NCBI RefSeq assembly: GCF_000378185.1
Contig: NZ_KB899383.1
Location: forward strand, 1-64,000
Reading direction: 5' to 3'
Length of the DNA stretch: 64,000 nt
Source: Salinimonas chungwhensis DSM 16280
GTDB taxonomy: Bacteria > Pseudomonadota > Gammaproteobacteria > Enterobacterales > Alteromonadaceae
Both the position numbers and the translations under genes were made by a program. Every line of letters begins with the position of its first letter. The first letter of the stretch is position 1. The notes below the pieces were generated by a model. It was not told where the DNA came from, ran no database searches, and was given only the letters and a program-made list of their open reading frames with translations. Shown in pieces: positions 8,772-19,206 of the stretch.

Positions 8772-10202
8772 ATGACAAAAAAAGCGTCCGGTACGAGCAA
8801 AAAAACCGCCGACTATAATTTCGACGCTGTGGTGGTTGGAACAGGTCCTGGGGGTGAAGGTGCAGCGATGCAGCTGGCCAAGGCCGGCAAGAAAGTTGCC
8901 GTTGTAGAACGTTATAAGTCGGTTGGTGGTGGCTGCACGCACTGGGGCACCATTCCATCAAAAGCATTACGCCATTCAGTCAGCCGGTTAATTGAATATA
9001 ATAACACTCCCCTCTTTTCACAAAACAATCTGAATCAGAGTGTCGAATTTCAGGATATTATGCGCCATGCCAGTGGTGTTATTCAAAGCCAAACAAAACT
9101 ACGTGCTTCTTTCTATGATAGAAATCGTGTAGATATGTTTTACGGTATTGCCAGCTTCGTTGATAAAAATACACTTAAAATAGCCAATAATGACGGCTCT
9201 GAAGAAACAATCACCACTGCCCAGGTTTTGCTAGCCACCGGATCACGCCCCTATTGCCCGGACGATATCGATTTTACCCATCCGCGAATTTATAACTCCG
9301 ATAGCATTCTTGCACTGAAACACCAACCCCGTTCTATCATCATTTACGGCGCGGGAGTGGTAGGTTCTGAATATGCCAGTATATTCAGAGGAATGGGGGT
9401 TAAAGTCGATTTGGTAAATATGCGCGACCGGCTGTTATCATTTCTTGATGCGGAGATTTCCGATGCGTTGAGTTACCACCTTTGGAATAATGGTGTGGTT
9501 ATCCGCAATAACGAAATTTATAAGTCTGTTGAGGGTAAGGACGATAGTGTCATCTTAAACCTGGAATCAGGTAAGCGGATGCGAGCAGACTGCTTACTGT
9601 TCGCAAACGGACGCACCGGCAACACTGATTTGCTTAACCTGGATGCCGTGGGCTTAAAAGCTAACTCTCGGGGCCAGTTGAATGTGAATGAAAACTATCA
9701 AAGCGATGTAGATAATATTTTTGCTGTTGGAGATGTTATTGGTTACCCCAGCCTGGCTTCTGCTGCCTACAATCAGGGACGGTTCGCCGCTGAAGCGATG
9801 CTGCACGGCAAGGCAAATGCAGGCCTGGTGGAAGATATCCCTACCGGTATTTATACTATTCCGGAAATAAGTTCGGTAGGCAAAACGGAACAAGAACTGA
9901 CCGAGCAAAAAGTACCCTATGAAGTTGGCCGGGCTCAGTTTAAACATCTGGCGCGAGCGCAAATTGCCTCTACGACGGTAGGAAGTCTCAAGATACTCTT
10001 TCACAGAGAAACAAAGAAAATCCTGGGTATCCATTGCTTTGGAGAGCGAGCTTCAGAAATCGTGCATATCGGCCAGGCGATTATGCAACAAAAAGGCGAT
10101 GGTAATACGCTAGATTACTTTGTTAATACTACATTTAATTACCCGACGATGGCGGAAGCCTACCGTGTTGCAGCATTGAATGGTTTAAACCGAATTTTTT
10201 AA
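8772..10202 (+). CDS. sthA: soluble pyridine nucleotide transhydrogenase
   Basis: FAD enzyme of the pyridine nucleotide-disulfide oxidoreductase fold that moves reducing equivalents between NADPH and NAD+ in the cytosol. The 476-residue protein has the N-terminal FAD motif [14 protein letters not shown], the family hallmark [17 protein letters not shown] in place of the redox-active CxxxxC, the NAD-binding [13 protein letters not shown], the FAD-binding [13 protein letters not shown] and the C-terminal dimerisation domain. It is about ten residues longer than E. coli SthA because of a Lys/Ser-rich N-terminus. In E. coli sthA is adjacent to fabR; here they are separated by the desaturase and the EAL/kinase pair. 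Confidence 0.95.
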   Translation: MTKKASGTSKKTADYNFDAVVVGTGPGGEGAAMQLAKAGKKVAVVERYKSVGGGCTHWGTIPSKALRHSVSRLIEYNNTPLFSQNNLNQSVEFQDIMRHASGVIQSQTKLRASFYDRNRVDMFYGIASFVDKNTLKIANNDGSEETITTAQVLLATGSRPYCPDDIDFTHPRIYNSDSILALKHQPRSIIIYGAGVVGSEYASIFRGMGVKVDLVNMRDRLLSFLDAEISDALSYHLWNNGVVIRNNEIYKSVEGKDDSVILNLESGKRMRADCLLFANGRTGNTDLLNLDAVGLKANSRGQLNVNENYQSDVDNIFAVGDVIGYPSLASAAYNQGRFAAEAMLHGKANAGLVEDIPTGIYTIPEISSVGKTEQELTEQKVPYEVGRAQFKHLARAQIASTTVGSLKILFHRETKKILGIHCFGERASEIVHIGQAIMQQKGDGNTLDYFVNTTFNYPTMAEAYRVAALNGLNRIF

Positions 10203-10213
10203 AGCTCAGAGAC

Positions 10214-10242
10214 AAAAAAACCGGTCACTGACCGGTTTTTTT
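10214..10242. terminator. bidirectional terminator after sthA
   Basis: AACCGGTCA/TGACCGGTT stem with A and T runs on both sides. It lies between the sthA stop and the end of the convergent gene at 10255-10566, so it can serve both. Confidence 0.85.
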
Positions 10243-10254
10243 ATGGGGAGCAAT

Positions 10255-10566
10255 CTAATTTTTGCTGGTGACCCGATTCATTGCCTGCAATGCATCACGA
10301 TGGGCAACGATATCAATCTGCATCTTACGGGGGTCAAACGTCATCGTTGCTATTGCATAATCACCCTGCGCTTCATTTGCGTGATTGATGACCTTTTGTT
10401 CGGCTTCTTTAAAACGCATGTTGCTGGTGATCTTACTGGACATACATTCGCTATTTACTTCAAACGTCGAACGATCCATACAATCAAAAAGCTGATTCTC
10501 GTTGGATTCCGCATGCGCAATGCCAGTAATTGTCAGCAGTGCAAGACCTAAAATTGATTTACGCAT
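10255..10566 (-). CDS. small exported hypothetical protein
   Basis: This 103-residue protein has a signal peptide (MRKSILGLALLTITGIAHA, cleavage predicted after AHA) and a short mature part with two cysteines that could form a disulfide in the periplasm. I do not recognise the family. Three ATG codons are possible; AAGGAG lies 6 nt from the one at 10566 and overlaps or crowds the upstream ones, so that start was chosen. It is divergent from the uracil-DNA glycosylase gene and convergent with sthA. Confidence 0.75.
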   Translation of the reverse strand: MRKSILGLALLTITGIAHAESNENQLFDCMDRSTFEVNSECMSSKITSNMRFKEAEQKVINHANEAQGDYAIATMTFDPRKMQIDIVAHRDALQAMNRVTSKN

Positions 10567-10699
10567 GTTCATCTCCTTACTCACTAATAGCTAAAGTAAT
10601 AACTATTTATTACTGTATAAAATAGCATACGGTATTAACGAGAGAAGATCAATTAGAGATCATGCTTTTGTGACAACTTTGTGACAAAGGACGCAATTT

Positions 10700-11302
10700 T
10701 TGAAAAAAGAAAAAGAAAATTTCTCAAGTCTCATGGAGCGGGTACGTCAATGCACGCTATGTGCTGCTGATCTCCCACAAACGCCAAGGCCTGTGCTTGC
10801 AGCCTCTGAACAAAGCCGTATCGTTGTCGTGGGGCAGGCGCCTGGTATTCTGGCTCACGACAGTGCTACCCCGTGGAATGACAGAAGTGGAGATCGACTG
10901 CGAAAATGGATGGGTATTGACAAAAATACGTTCTACAATGAACAACTTATCTCACTTATTCCCATGGGATTCTGCTTCCCCGGTTATAAAAATGGTGCAG
11001 ATGCGCCCCCACGCAAAGAATGTGCGCCGACATGGCACCATCAGCTTATGCACCGGATAAAACCATCTCTTACTCTGTTGGTGGGGCGTTACGCCCAGCA
11101 ATATTATTGCCCGGGCTATAAGACGCTTACCCGTGCAGTTGAAGAAGAATCAATGAATCAGAGTCATTTAATAATTACTCCCCACCCGTCTGGACGCAAC
11201 AACCGATGGCTGGTTAAAAACCCCTGGTTCGAACAGTCGGTTGTGCCGAAATTACAAAGCCGTGTGGCTGAAATTCTGGCTACTGAGTATCATCCTGCCT
11301 AA
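10700..11302 (+). CDS. uracil-DNA glycosylase family protein
   Basis: This 200-residue member of the UDG superfamily (family 4/5-like fold) probably removes uracil or related lesions from DNA. The N-terminal CTLCAADLP carries cysteines, the active-site motif is GQAPGILAHDSATPWND, and the C-terminal motif is HPSGRNNRW. The LCAADLP...RPV spacing matches the small single-domain branch annotated as uracil-DNA glycosylase family. Whether the full Fe-S ligand set of family 4 is present is unclear. The start is a TTG at 10700 with AAGGA 8 nt upstream; an ATG at 10733 would drop eleven residues. Its last 23 bp overlap the 3' end of the convergent EAL regulator. Confidence 0.8.
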   Translation: MKKEKENFSSLMERVRQCTLCAADLPQTPRPVLAASEQSRIVVVGQAPGILAHDSATPWNDRSGDRLRKWMGIDKNTFYNEQLISLIPMGFCFPGYKNGADAPPRKECAPTWHHQLMHRIKPSLTLLVGRYAQQYYCPGYKTLTRAVEEESMNQSHLIITPHPSGRNNRWLVKNPWFEQSVVPKLQSRVAEILATEYHPA

Positions 11303-13505
11303 GATAGTCCAACAACTGAGGATAAGGCATGGGATGAGCAAAAAAGTACCCTTGTGCCTCATCGCACCCAAGTTTCATCATATAATCTGCCTGAATACGG
11401 TTTTCAACACCTTCTGCAATAGTTATCAGACCAAGCTTGTTACCTAAACCAACAATGGTTTCTGCAATCACGGCATTTTTGCCTGGTGCGATATCCCCGA
11501 TAAAAGAACGATCCACCTTAAGTCTGTCCAATGGCAAACGCTGTAAATAACTCATTGATGAAAAGCCTGTACCAAAATCATCAATCGCTATAGCGACCCC
11601 ATGAGCCTTTAGTGCGGCCAGAGCATCAATAACAATTTGCGGTTCATCCATTACTACGCTTTCGGTAATTTCAAGCTCCAGACTGCCCGGCGGACACGAA
11701 AAGCGATCTAACGCTGCTTTTACCTTTTCCACAAAGTATCTGTCTCGAAACTGAGGAATGGAAATATTGATCGCTACCCGCAAGTGTCCATAACCTTCGG
11801 CACGAAGCTGATTTATACGCCGACATGCCTCTTCCAGTACCCAGTGACCGACTTCAACAATCAATCCTGAATATTCCGCCAGGGGAATAAATTCTGAAGG
11901 CGGTATATATCCCCCATTCCCATCTGGCCAGCGCAATAGTCCTTCCAGACCGACTGCTTGCTCCGTTATTAATTCCACCTGTGGCTGGAACCATAGCTGT
12001 AATTTACTATCCGCAAAATCATTGCGTAATTTACGAATCATCCCTAGTTGCGTTGTGGTGCTCTCTTCTATCTCAGGCGCATAAAACGCGAAGTTTTCTA
12101 TGTGATGTCGCTTGGCTCTATTGAGCGCAATGTTGGTCCGCTTGAGAACTTCAAGACCGTGGAAACATTCCTCTTTTACTTCACACATTCCGATACTGAC
12201 GTTTAAAGGTATCGTGTGGTCAAGCGCCTGGAATGACGCACTGAAAATACTATTGATAATCTCAGGATTTACTTCCTTTGAAGGACCTACCAACGCAAAT
12301 ACATCACCACCAATTCGCGCCTTGATAACCTGCTCACTGGTCATCGTGTCCAACCGGCTGGCCACGGCCTGTAAAACCGCGTTACCGGTTTCCTGACCCA
12401 GCCCGTCATTAATATCTGAAAAATGGCTAATATCAATCAGTGCAGCACTTGCCCCCTGATGTTCCGGTCTTTTCTGATCCAGTACATTGATCAGCTCATT
12501 TCGGTTAGGCAACCTTGTTAGCCAGTCACGAAAAGCGGCATTTCTTAATTGATGGAATAGATGCACATTTTCATAGCCCACTGAAATGCTGGATAAGAAA
12601 ACTTCCAGTAACTGACGATCTATATCACTGAGCTCTTTCTCCATGTTGATATACACAGCGGCTTCAAAGCCGGCTCGATGCAGATAGAGAACAGAAGTAC
12701 CATTTTCGAATATATGCTGTTTCTGTCTCAAACATCTGGCAATATTTTCGCTGATTGCCGGATTGTTAAGATGGCTTACAGGCTGATTGATAAGGCGTGC
12801 GAATTCGCCAGCCGCCCCTATAACGTAAATTTCATCGCTATCTTTATCCAGCATAGAGCCGGCTTTTGCGCACACCAAGCCTTCTTCGTTTAAGCCAATC
12901 AGTGAACCCAGCTGGATAACAACACCCTCGCAAAAAGAATTTACAGAGTGTTCCTCCAGCAAATTTGATGCGGAATCAATGATTTTCTGTAGCCCCAAAC
13001 GGCTTTGATTAATGGTGAGGATTTGCTGATAACAACGAATCGACGCAATCACAGTGGTGACCAGTTTGCTGCGAGTCAGCTCGGTTTTGGTCTTGTAATC
13101 GTTAATGTCGTAATCTTTGATAATAGTTTCTTCAGGCGCATAGCCAGGCTGGCCAGTACGTAAAACAATTCTTGGCTCTTGCAGCGCCATTGCTTCACGA
13201 AGATGCTTTACCAGGTTTAAACCCGCATCATCTGTCTCCATAACGACATCCAGCAAAATAATGGCGATGCGTGAACCGTATTCTGTTAATACGTCTTTCG
13301 CCTGCTCGGCTGTGTATGCGTGTAGAAAATTAAGTTTCCTATCGTTTACCACCAAGTCGGCCAACGCTAAACGTGTGACCGTATGTATTTCCTCATCGTC
13401 ATCGACAACAAGAATATTCCAGTATTGATAGTTTTTTACCGGCGTATCGTTCTGAGTATCTTCGTCCAGAAAGACCAGCTCGTCATTTTCGTAAGATTGC
13501 GTCAT
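11280..13505 (-). CDS. response regulator, REC-DUF3369-GGDEF-EAL
   Basis: About 741 residues, paralogous to the regulator at 4581-6830. It has a receiver domain with LLDVVM phosphoacceptor motif and RTGQPG, a DUF3369 region, a GGDEF domain whose signature reads GGDVF, and an EAL domain with EGLLRW and DDFGTGFSSMSYL. The Glu-to-Val change in the GGDEF loop probably abolishes cyclase activity, while the EAL residues look intact, so it is a likely c-di-GMP phosphodiesterase. There is no adjacent kinase; the one at 6840 may serve both. The ATG at 13505 was chosen. A TTG at 13538 preceded by AAGGAG is a real alternative and adds 11 residues. Confidence 0.88.
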   Translation of the reverse strand: MTQSYENDELVFLDEDTQNDTPVKNYQYWNILVVDDDEEIHTVTRLALADLVVNDRKLNFLHAYTAEQAKDVLTEYGSRIAIILLDVVMETDDAGLNLVKHLREAMALQEPRIVLRTGQPGYAPEETIIKDYDINDYKTKTELTRSKLVTTVIASIRCYQQILTINQSRLGLQKIIDSASNLLEEHSVNSFCEGVVIQLGSLIGLNEEGLVCAKAGSMLDKDSDEIYVIGAAGEFARLINQPVSHLNNPAISENIARCLRQKQHIFENGTSVLYLHRAGFEAAVYINMEKELSDIDRQLLEVFLSSISVGYENVHLFHQLRNAAFRDWLTRLPNRNELINVLDQKRPEHQGASAALIDISHFSDINDGLGQETGNAVLQAVASRLDTMTSEQVIKARIGGDVFALVGPSKEVNPEIINSIFSASFQALDHTIPLNVSIGMCEVKEECFHGLEVLKRTNIALNRAKRHHIENFAFYAPEIEESTTTQLGMIRKLRNDFADSKLQLWFQPQVELITEQAVGLEGLLRWPDGNGGYIPPSEFIPLAEYSGLIVEVGHWVLEEACRRINQLRAEGYGHLRVAINISIPQFRDRYFVEKVKAALDRFSCPPGSLELEITESVVMDEPQIVIDALAALKAHGVAIAIDDFGTGFSSMSYLQRLPLDRLKVDRSFIGDIAPGKNAVIAETIVGLGNKLGLITIAEGVENRIQADYMMKLGCDEAQGYFFAHPMPYPQLLDYLRQDDTQ

Positions 13506-13997
13506 TGTCGGAGGAGTCCTTACTACCGCATTTTTCAATCCTACTCCTTGCAGGTTAAATTGCAAAGCCTTGTTGAATCAGGAATTAACGAAAGCATTTA
13601 GCAGGTTTCTACTTGACGAGGCATCTACACCCTAATCCCTTCACATATCAATAAAAATTTATTTATAAGCCATTTTTTTGTGCACGAAGAGAAAATCTGA
13701 TAAGACCAGTTACAAAAACACACTAGCCTAAAAATCAATCAAAACAGGTAGTTTGAACATTTTGCGCTTGAGCAAAATGCTGCTTGCGAACTAAATTAAT
13801 TAGAATGATAGCGTCAAGGGGTGCTGGCGAGGTGAATGCCCAACTGTCTCACCTGAGTAATGACTCTGGCTCAGAGCAGAAAGGGCCGGGGTTAAAAACA
13901 AATAAAAACCGAAGTTTTTATGCTGGCTACGTCCACAACATAAAGAAGAATATCGGAAACATTTGCGTTTTAGTAAGACAGGGTTGTCGTGCAATAA
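13506..13997. other. intergenic region between EAL regulator and cysH
   Basis: About 490 bp. It holds the promoter region of the EAL regulator and, near 13740-13900, a moderately GC-rich patch (GGGGTGCTGGCG, CTGGCTCAG) in an AT-rich surround. No gene is supported on either strand and no riboswitch consensus could be matched. Confidence 0.5.
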
Positions 13998-14031
13998 AAA
14001 ACCAGTGACGTCCGGGACATTCACTGGTTTT
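13998..14031 (-). terminator. terminator of the cysJIH operon
   Basis: Stem AAAACCAGTGA/TCACTGGTTTT with a 12-nt loop, about 30 bp downstream of the cysH stop on the minus strand. The T run is partly inside the stem. Confidence 0.75.
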
Positions 14032-14061
14032 GCATTTGTACAGCGTGAAAGGAGCGTTAGC

Positions 14062-14808
14062 TCAGATCCCATCACCAAATTCATGGAGGCCACATTCACG
14101 TTTAAGGCCGAAAAAGCGTGTATCCTGTTCGCTCATTCCTTCCTGCAGCGATTGAGTGGTGTGCCAGTCGCCGATAGAAACATAGCCTTTCTCCCATAAC
14201 GGATGGTAGGGCAAGTCATGTTCTTTGAGATAGTAGTGCAAATCCTTGTTAGTCCAGTCGATGATTGGATACAACTTAAACTGGCCCCCTGCTTTTTGCA
14301 GCACCGGCAGCTTTTCCCGACTGTCGGACTGATTGCGGCGTAACCCGGCAAACCAGGTTCCTGCCTGCAGTTGTTTAAGAGCCCGCTGCATCGGCTCAAC
14401 TTTATTTATCTGATTATATTTTTCCAAACCTTCCAGCCCCTGCTCCCAAAGGCGGCCGTAACGGGCTTCCTGCCAGGCAGAAGATAAAGCAGCACTGTAA
14501 ATCTGCAAATTGAGATTTAGCCGCTCGGTCATCTGATCAATAAATTGATAGGTTTCCGGAAATAGATAACCGGTGTCAGTTAACACCACCGGAATATCCG
14601 GTTTTTGGCTAGTGAGCAAATGCAGCATTACAGCAGACTGAGCGCCAAAACTGGACGAAACCACAGGATCATCTGGCAGATTTTCCAACGCCCATGCCAC
14701 CCTTTCGACAGCCGTCATTGACTCCAGCTGGGCATTTATCGCTTCTATCTGTGAATCGCTGGCATCCAGCGGCAACGGCTGTTCGGTTGTAATATCTGCG
14801 TTAGTCAT
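14062..14808 (-). CDS. cysH: phosphoadenosine phosphosulfate reductase CysH
   Basis: Reduces PAPS to sulfite with thioredoxin in assimilatory sulfate reduction. The protein has about 248 residues, with the PP-loop-like [42 protein letters not shown] and [12 protein letters not shown]. The catalytic cysteine sits in the C-terminal KRECGLH. It lacks the cysteine pairs of Fe-S APS reductases, so the substrate should be PAPS. The frame is open upstream, but the ATG at 14808 overlaps the cysI stop (ATGACTAA), which indicates translational coupling. Last gene of cysJIH. Confidence 0.95.
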   Translation of the reverse strand: MTNADITTEQPLPLDASDSQIEAINAQLESMTAVERVAWALENLPDDPVVSSSFGAQSAVMLHLLTSQKPDIPVVLTDTGYLFPETYQFIDQMTERLNLNLQIYSAALSSAWQEARYGRLWEQGLEGLEKYNQINKVEPMQRALKQLQAGTWFAGLRRNQSDSREKLPVLQKAGGQFKLYPIIDWTNKDLHYYLKEHDLPYHPLWEKGYVSIGDWHTTQSLQEGMSEQDTRFFGLKRECGLHEFGDGI

Positions 14809-16519
14809 AAAAGTCTCTCGCTGAGTCAACCACGGGTTTTACCACGCCGGTGCGAATGACAAAGTCGCCAAATGCCTCCTCCGGCTGGCGCTCGTCTGCC
14901 CACTGCCCGACCAGGCTATCAATTTCAGCAAAAATCTCGTCCTCGCCGATATTTTCCCGGTACATTCTAGGAATACGTGTCCCTTCACGATCGCCGCCCA
15001 GATGCAAGTTGTACTTACCGGGGCCCTTACCGACCAGTCCGATTTCTGACAGCATGGCGCGCCCGCAACCATTCGGGCAACCCGTTATACGAAATATAAT
15101 GCTTTCATCTGCCAAATCATGTTCTGTGAGAATATCTTCCATACGCCGTACAGCCTCAGGCAAATATCGCTCTGCTTCGGCCATTGCCAGCGGACAGGTT
15201 GGTAGCGACACACAGGCCATGGAGTCTAACATCTGTTGTGAGGTATCAGCCTCGATCAACCCATGCTCGCGCGCCAGACTTTCAATTACCTCTTTCTGGT
15301 CAGCAGGTACGCCTGCAATAATCAGGTTTTGATTAGCAGTCAGCCTGAAGTCACCCTGGTGGACTTTTGCAATTTCCAGACAACCGGTTTTTAAAGTACG
15401 ATTTGGAAAATCAAGGATCCGGCCATTTTCTATAAAAACAGTAAGATGGTGCTTACCATCAATGCCTTCCACCCAGCCGAACCGGTCGCCGCGGGTGGTA
15501 AATGTATAAGGACGACTTTCTGCAAAAGTAACGCCCGCTCGCTTTTCAACCTCGGCTTTAAAGTTATCCACGCCAACACGCTCAAGCGTATATTTGGTCT
15601 TGGCATTTTTGCGATTGACCCGATTCCCCCAGTCACGCTGCGTCGTTACCACTCCCTCGGCAACAGCCAGCGTATCCTGTAATTTGATAAATCCGAAATC
15701 ATCAGCTTTGCGCGGATAGGTTGACGTATCACCGTGGGTCATCGCTAACCCGCCGCCCACCAGCACATTGAAGCCGATAAGCTTGCCACCTTCTTCAATG
15801 GCAACAAAGTTCAGGTCATTGGCATGAACGTCTACGTCATTGTGAGGTGGGATAACGACTGTAGTTTTAAACTTCCGGGGCAAATAATTGTCACCCAGAA
15901 TTGGCTCCACATCGTCTTCTGTACTTTCTACTTTTTCCCCGTCCAGCCATATTTCAGCATAAGCACGTGTTTTAGGCAGCAAATGTTCACTAATTTTTTT
16001 CGCCCATTCGTAGGCTTCCAGATGAAGCGATGATTCTACGGGGTTAGAGGTACACAAAACATTGCGGTTCACGTCACCAGCGGTGGCAATTGAATCGATA
16101 CCTGCTTTGTTCAGCGTCTGGTGCATTGCCTTTATCTCAGGCTTCAGCACGCCATGAAACTGAAAAGTTTGGCGCGTGGTCAGCCGGATACTGCCATAGA
16201 GGGTATGATCTTCGGCAAACTTATCAATTACCTGCCATTGATCCGGCGTGATAATACCACCAGGCAGACGGGCTCTTAGCATAACATTATGCAAAGGCTC
16301 CAACTTCTGTTTAGTGCGTTCAGGACGAATATCTCTGTCGTCCTGCTGGTACATGCCGTGAAATCGAATTAACTGAAAATTATCAGCGGTGAAACCACCG
16401 GTCAGATCGTCTTTAAGATCTTGCTCAATAGTCCCGCGCAAGTGGCGGCTTTCAGCTTTCAATCGCTCGTTGTCAGACAGTTTGCCTTCAACGATGAATG
16501 GTTTTTTCTCATTACTCAT
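14801..16519 (-). CDS. cysI: sulfite reductase [NADPH] hemoprotein beta subunit CysI
   Basis: 572-residue siroheme/[4Fe-4S] subunit that reduces sulfite to sulfide with six electrons supplied by CysJ. The two nitrite/sulfite reductase ferredoxin-like halves are evident. The cluster cysteines are in [19 protein letters not shown] and [12 protein letters not shown] (C-x5-C and C-x3-C). It overlaps the cysJ stop by one base (TAATG) and overlaps cysH by 8 bp, so the operon is tightly coupled. Length matches the E. coli protein (570). Confidence 0.96.
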   Translation of the reverse strand: MSNEKKPFIVEGKLSDNERLKAESRHLRGTIEQDLKDDLTGGFTADNFQLIRFHGMYQQDDRDIRPERTKQKLEPLHNVMLRARLPGGIITPDQWQVIDKFAEDHTLYGSIRLTTRQTFQFHGVLKPEIKAMHQTLNKAGIDSIATAGDVNRNVLCTSNPVESSLHLEAYEWAKKISEHLLPKTRAYAEIWLDGEKVESTEDDVEPILGDNYLPRKFKTTVVIPPHNDVDVHANDLNFVAIEEGGKLIGFNVLVGGGLAMTHGDTSTYPRKADDFGFIKLQDTLAVAEGVVTTQRDWGNRVNRKNAKTKYTLERVGVDNFKAEVEKRAGVTFAESRPYTFTTRGDRFGWVEGIDGKHHLTVFIENGRILDFPNRTLKTGCLEIAKVHQGDFRLTANQNLIIAGVPADQKEVIESLAREHGLIEADTSQQMLDSMACVSLPTCPLAMAEAERYLPEAVRRMEDILTEHDLADESIIFRITGCPNGCGRAMLSEIGLVGKGPGKYNLHLGGDREGTRIPRMYRENIGEDEIFAEIDSLVGQWADERQPEEAFGDFVIRTGVVKPVVDSARDFYD

Positions 16520-18336
16520 TAATAGACATCCTTCTGATAACGTTTTGCTTTGCGCAAAGCCACCAAATAGGCTTTAGCGTCTTGCTCTGATTTGCCACCG
16601 TACTCCTGGATGATACTCAGCAACGCAGCTTCAACATCTTTTGCCATGTAAGTCGCATCGCCACAAACGTAAAAGTGCGCGCCTTGCTCAAGCCACTCAT
16701 ACACCTGCGCCCCCTGCTCCAGTAAGCGGTGCTGTACATAAACTTTTTCCTTCTGATCACGGGAAAACGCCAATGTAATCTTATCCAGCAAACCACTTTT
16801 CACATAACTCTGCCACTCAACCTGATACAAGAAATCCTGAGTGAAATGTGGATTGCCGAAAAACAGCCAGTTCTTACCCTCTGCACCCTGCGCATCTCGT
16901 TCTTGCATAAACGCTCTGAAAGGTGCAATACCTGTACCCGGCCCTACCATGATAACCGGGGTGTCCGGAGAATCAGGTAAGCGGAAGTTATCATTTTTTT
17001 CTACAAATACACGTACCTCACCGCCTTCTGCAACACGCTCGCATAAAAAGCCGGATGCGCCTCCCTGGTGTCGGGTACCAAAGGCTTCATAATCAACATG
17101 AGCAACCGTCAGATGGACTTCATCTTCCACCTCACTTTGACTCGAGGCAATTGAATAGAGTCTTGGGGTCAAAGGGCGCAGAGCATCAACCAGAACCTGC
17201 GCAGATAGCTGACCCGGATGATCGCGGACAATATCGACAATCTGCCGTTCTGCCATATATGTTCGCAGCGTTGCCTTGTCTTCCATCAACCCGGCCAGTG
17301 TTTTTGAACCTATTGCAGCTTGATATGCTTTGATGAAGTTAGGATAGCTTAGTGTTAATTCAAGCTTGTTCAGCAGTGCTTCTCGCAAAATCATCGTGTC
17401 GTCTGCCACTTTGACCTCTTCGGTGCCCGCTAATCCGGTCAACGACAAAAGTTCATCCACCAGCACTTCACTGTTGGCAAACCACACGCCAAGCGCATCA
17501 CCGGGTGCGTAGGTAATACCCGAATCTTCCAGACTAATCTCGATATGACGAATATCTTTGGTTGAATCACGTCCGGTAATCTTCTGCGCCTCTAACAATG
17601 TTGCCGTAAAGGGCGCCTTTTTCGTATAGGCTGATTTTTCTGGCTGAGCGGCACTGCCAGTTTGTGAGGCCAGTGCCTGAGCAGGCGCAGCGGAGATAAG
17701 CTCATCTTGCAACGATGCCACTATTTTGTCAGCAAAACTTTCTGCCTGGGCATCGTAATCCACATCACAATCTTCTCGCGGAATAATTGCGGTGGCCCCC
17801 TGCGCAGCAAGACGGCTGTCGAAATCTTTTCCTGTCTGGCAGAAAAACTCGTAACTACTATCGCCAAGGCTTAGCACGGCATATTTTAAATCTGCAAGCT
17901 TAGGTGCCTTTTTGCTGCCCAAAAATTCATGCAACTCGATTGCATCATCAGGCGCATCACCTTCACCGTGTGTACTGACAAAAATAACCAGATGTGTTTC
18001 ATTTTTCAGCTGACGAGGCTTATAGTCGCTCATACTGACTAATTTGCTAGTAAAGCCTGCTGTCTCTGCTTTGCCCTGAAAGCTTTCAGCCAGTCCTTTT
18101 GCATTGCCGGTTTGCGAACCATAAAGAATTGTCAGCGTAGGCGTGGGTGATGAGCCCACTGGCGCTGCGGGCGCAGCCGCTGAACCAGCGGGGGCTCCTG
18201 CCATGCCGGCAAAATAACCGCTCAACCAGGTAAGTTGATCCCGGTTCAGGCCAGACACAGCCTGGGTGATTGCATTGACTTGTTGCTCACTGAGCACCGC
18301 TGGCGGCGTAAAATTTTGATTGGAATTGTTTGACAT
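16519..18336 (-). CDS. cysJ: sulfite reductase [NADPH] flavoprotein alpha subunit CysJ
   Basis: 605-residue diflavin reductase. It has an N-terminal linker, a flavodoxin-like FMN domain (about 66-215; [42 protein letters not shown]), an FAD-binding domain ([19 protein letters not shown]) and a C-terminal NADPH domain ([33 protein letters not shown], ending DVY). It transfers electrons from NADPH to CysI. An Ala/Pro-rich stretch near residue 50 links the N-terminus to the FMN domain. First gene of cysJIH. A perfect inverted repeat sits directly before its start codon. Confidence 0.96.
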   Translation of the reverse strand: MSNNSNQNFTPPAVLSEQQVNAITQAVSGLNRDQLTWLSGYFAGMAGAPAGSAAAPAAPVGSSPTPTLTILYGSQTGNAKGLAESFQGKAETAGFTSKLVSMSDYKPRQLKNETHLVIFVSTHGEGDAPDDAIELHEFLGSKKAPKLADLKYAVLSLGDSSYEFFCQTGKDFDSRLAAQGATAIIPREDCDVDYDAQAESFADKIVASLQDELISAAPAQALASQTGSAAQPEKSAYTKKAPFTATLLEAQKITGRDSTKDIRHIEISLEDSGITYAPGDALGVWFANSEVLVDELLSLTGLAGTEEVKVADDTMILREALLNKLELTLSYPNFIKAYQAAIGSKTLAGLMEDKATLRTYMAERQIVDIVRDHPGQLSAQVLVDALRPLTPRLYSIASSQSEVEDEVHLTVAHVDYEAFGTRHQGGASGFLCERVAEGGEVRVFVEKNDNFRLPDSPDTPVIMVGPGTGIAPFRAFMQERDAQGAEGKNWLFFGNPHFTQDFLYQVEWQSYVKSGLLDKITLAFSRDQKEKVYVQHRLLEQGAQVYEWLEQGAHFYVCGDATYMAKDVEAALLSIIQEYGGKSEQDAKAYLVALRKAKRYQKDVY

Positions 18337-18337
18337 A

Positions 18338-18376
18338 ACTCGTTAGCCTCAATTTGATATGCTAAGGCTAACGAGT
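18338..18376 (-). promoter_or_regulatory. perfect 12-bp inverted repeat against the cysJ start codon
   Basis: ACTCGTTAGCCT (18338-18349) and AGGCTAACGAGT (18365-18376) are exact reverse complements separated by 15 bp. On the cysJ mRNA the hairpin ends one base before the ATG. It would hold the only Shine-Dalgarno-like sequence (GAGG, in TTGAGGCTAACGAGTTATG) in its 3' strand. It could be a translational control hairpin or a dimeric-repressor operator; CysB sites are not perfect palindromes of this kind. Confidence 0.6.
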
Positions 18377-18447
18377 CTTGGGCAGAAGAGAAAAGAATTA
18401 TTCTTACTTTTTTATTACTGAATGTGCTTAAAACCTTAGATTTTAAT

Positions 18448-19203
18448 CTAGAAGTGTAATTCCAGCCCTACAAATGCACCGTCATAGGACATATCAGCAT
18501 AGACATCGTCCAGGTCTTCAATGTCCATTTCCACCGCCCGATAACCCAGTTGCAAAGTCATATCTAACGCCAGACTCTCAATAAATGAGTAGGTAAGTGC
18601 CAGTTGATAATCGCTTAGCGTATGGTCATCAAAGGATAGGTAGCTACCTTCGGCATAAGCACCAAGACCAGAGAAAGGCAGACCAAACTGGACTTTTGAA
18701 TAGGCCATGGGAACGACGCCGGAAAAGTCGGCATTGCCCTGAGTATTACTGGCCGGATCATTCACCAACAAGCTGCCATCAACATACTTGCCATTAACGC
18801 CGAGATCAAAGCTGACAATGTCGTTATCGAAAAGCTCGTAGTAAAGAATGAAGTCAGTTGTCGTCAAATCGACGCTGGTAAAGACATTACTTTGAGCGGT
18901 GTACAAATTTCCATCAAAGGTAAAGTTTGACTGAAGCTGCGTATTACCCTGAGTATCTAAAGTAGTATGCCCTACTTTGATGTTAGGAATGAAGGGAACC
19001 GGATGTTCAACAGCAATATAAGCCGCCCCCTGGGCGTCATTGTCAAAATTGAAATCAGCCGTAGCACTGGAATCAGCAAAACCACCATCCGGGTTAGCCT
19101 GCCATCCCTGTGCACCAACGTAAACACCGGCAATGGTGTCGCCATATACCGGAGTTACTGCAAATGCGCCTATCACTGCTAAGGCCGACATGCATTTTTT
19201 CAT
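18448..19203 (-). CDS. TIGR04219-type outer membrane beta-barrel protein
   Basis: This 251-residue protein has a signal peptide (cleavage after VYG) followed by alternating amphipathic strands. Features such as GVYVGAQGWQ near the start, long acidic segments and a C-terminal phenylalanine (VGLELHF) mark an outer-membrane barrel of the TIGR04219 family as I recall it. The function is unknown. It starts 3 bp after the DUF2333 gene and is probably co-transcribed with it and perhaps with the psp genes further upstream. Confidence 0.75.
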   Translation of the reverse strand: MKKCMSALAVIGAFAVTPVYGDTIAGVYVGAQGWQANPDGGFADSSATADFNFDNDAQGAAYIAVEHPVPFIPNIKVGHTTLDTQGNTQLQSNFTFDGNLYTAQSNVFTSVDLTTTDFILYYELFDNDIVSFDLGVNGKYVDGSLLVNDPASNTQGNADFSGVVPMAYSKVQFGLPFSGLGAYAEGSYLSFDDHTLSDYQLALTYSFIESLALDMTLQLGYRAVEMDIEDLDDVYADMSYDGAFVGLELHF

Positions 19204-19206
19204 GGA

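Noticed and set aside
13800-13900. Possible riboswitch in the region between the EAL regulator and cysH
   Set aside because: The GGGGTGC patch suggested a thiamine-type element at first sight, but the conserved CTGAGA and ACCTGAT core elements are not arranged correctly and no riboswitch-regulated gene follows in that direction.
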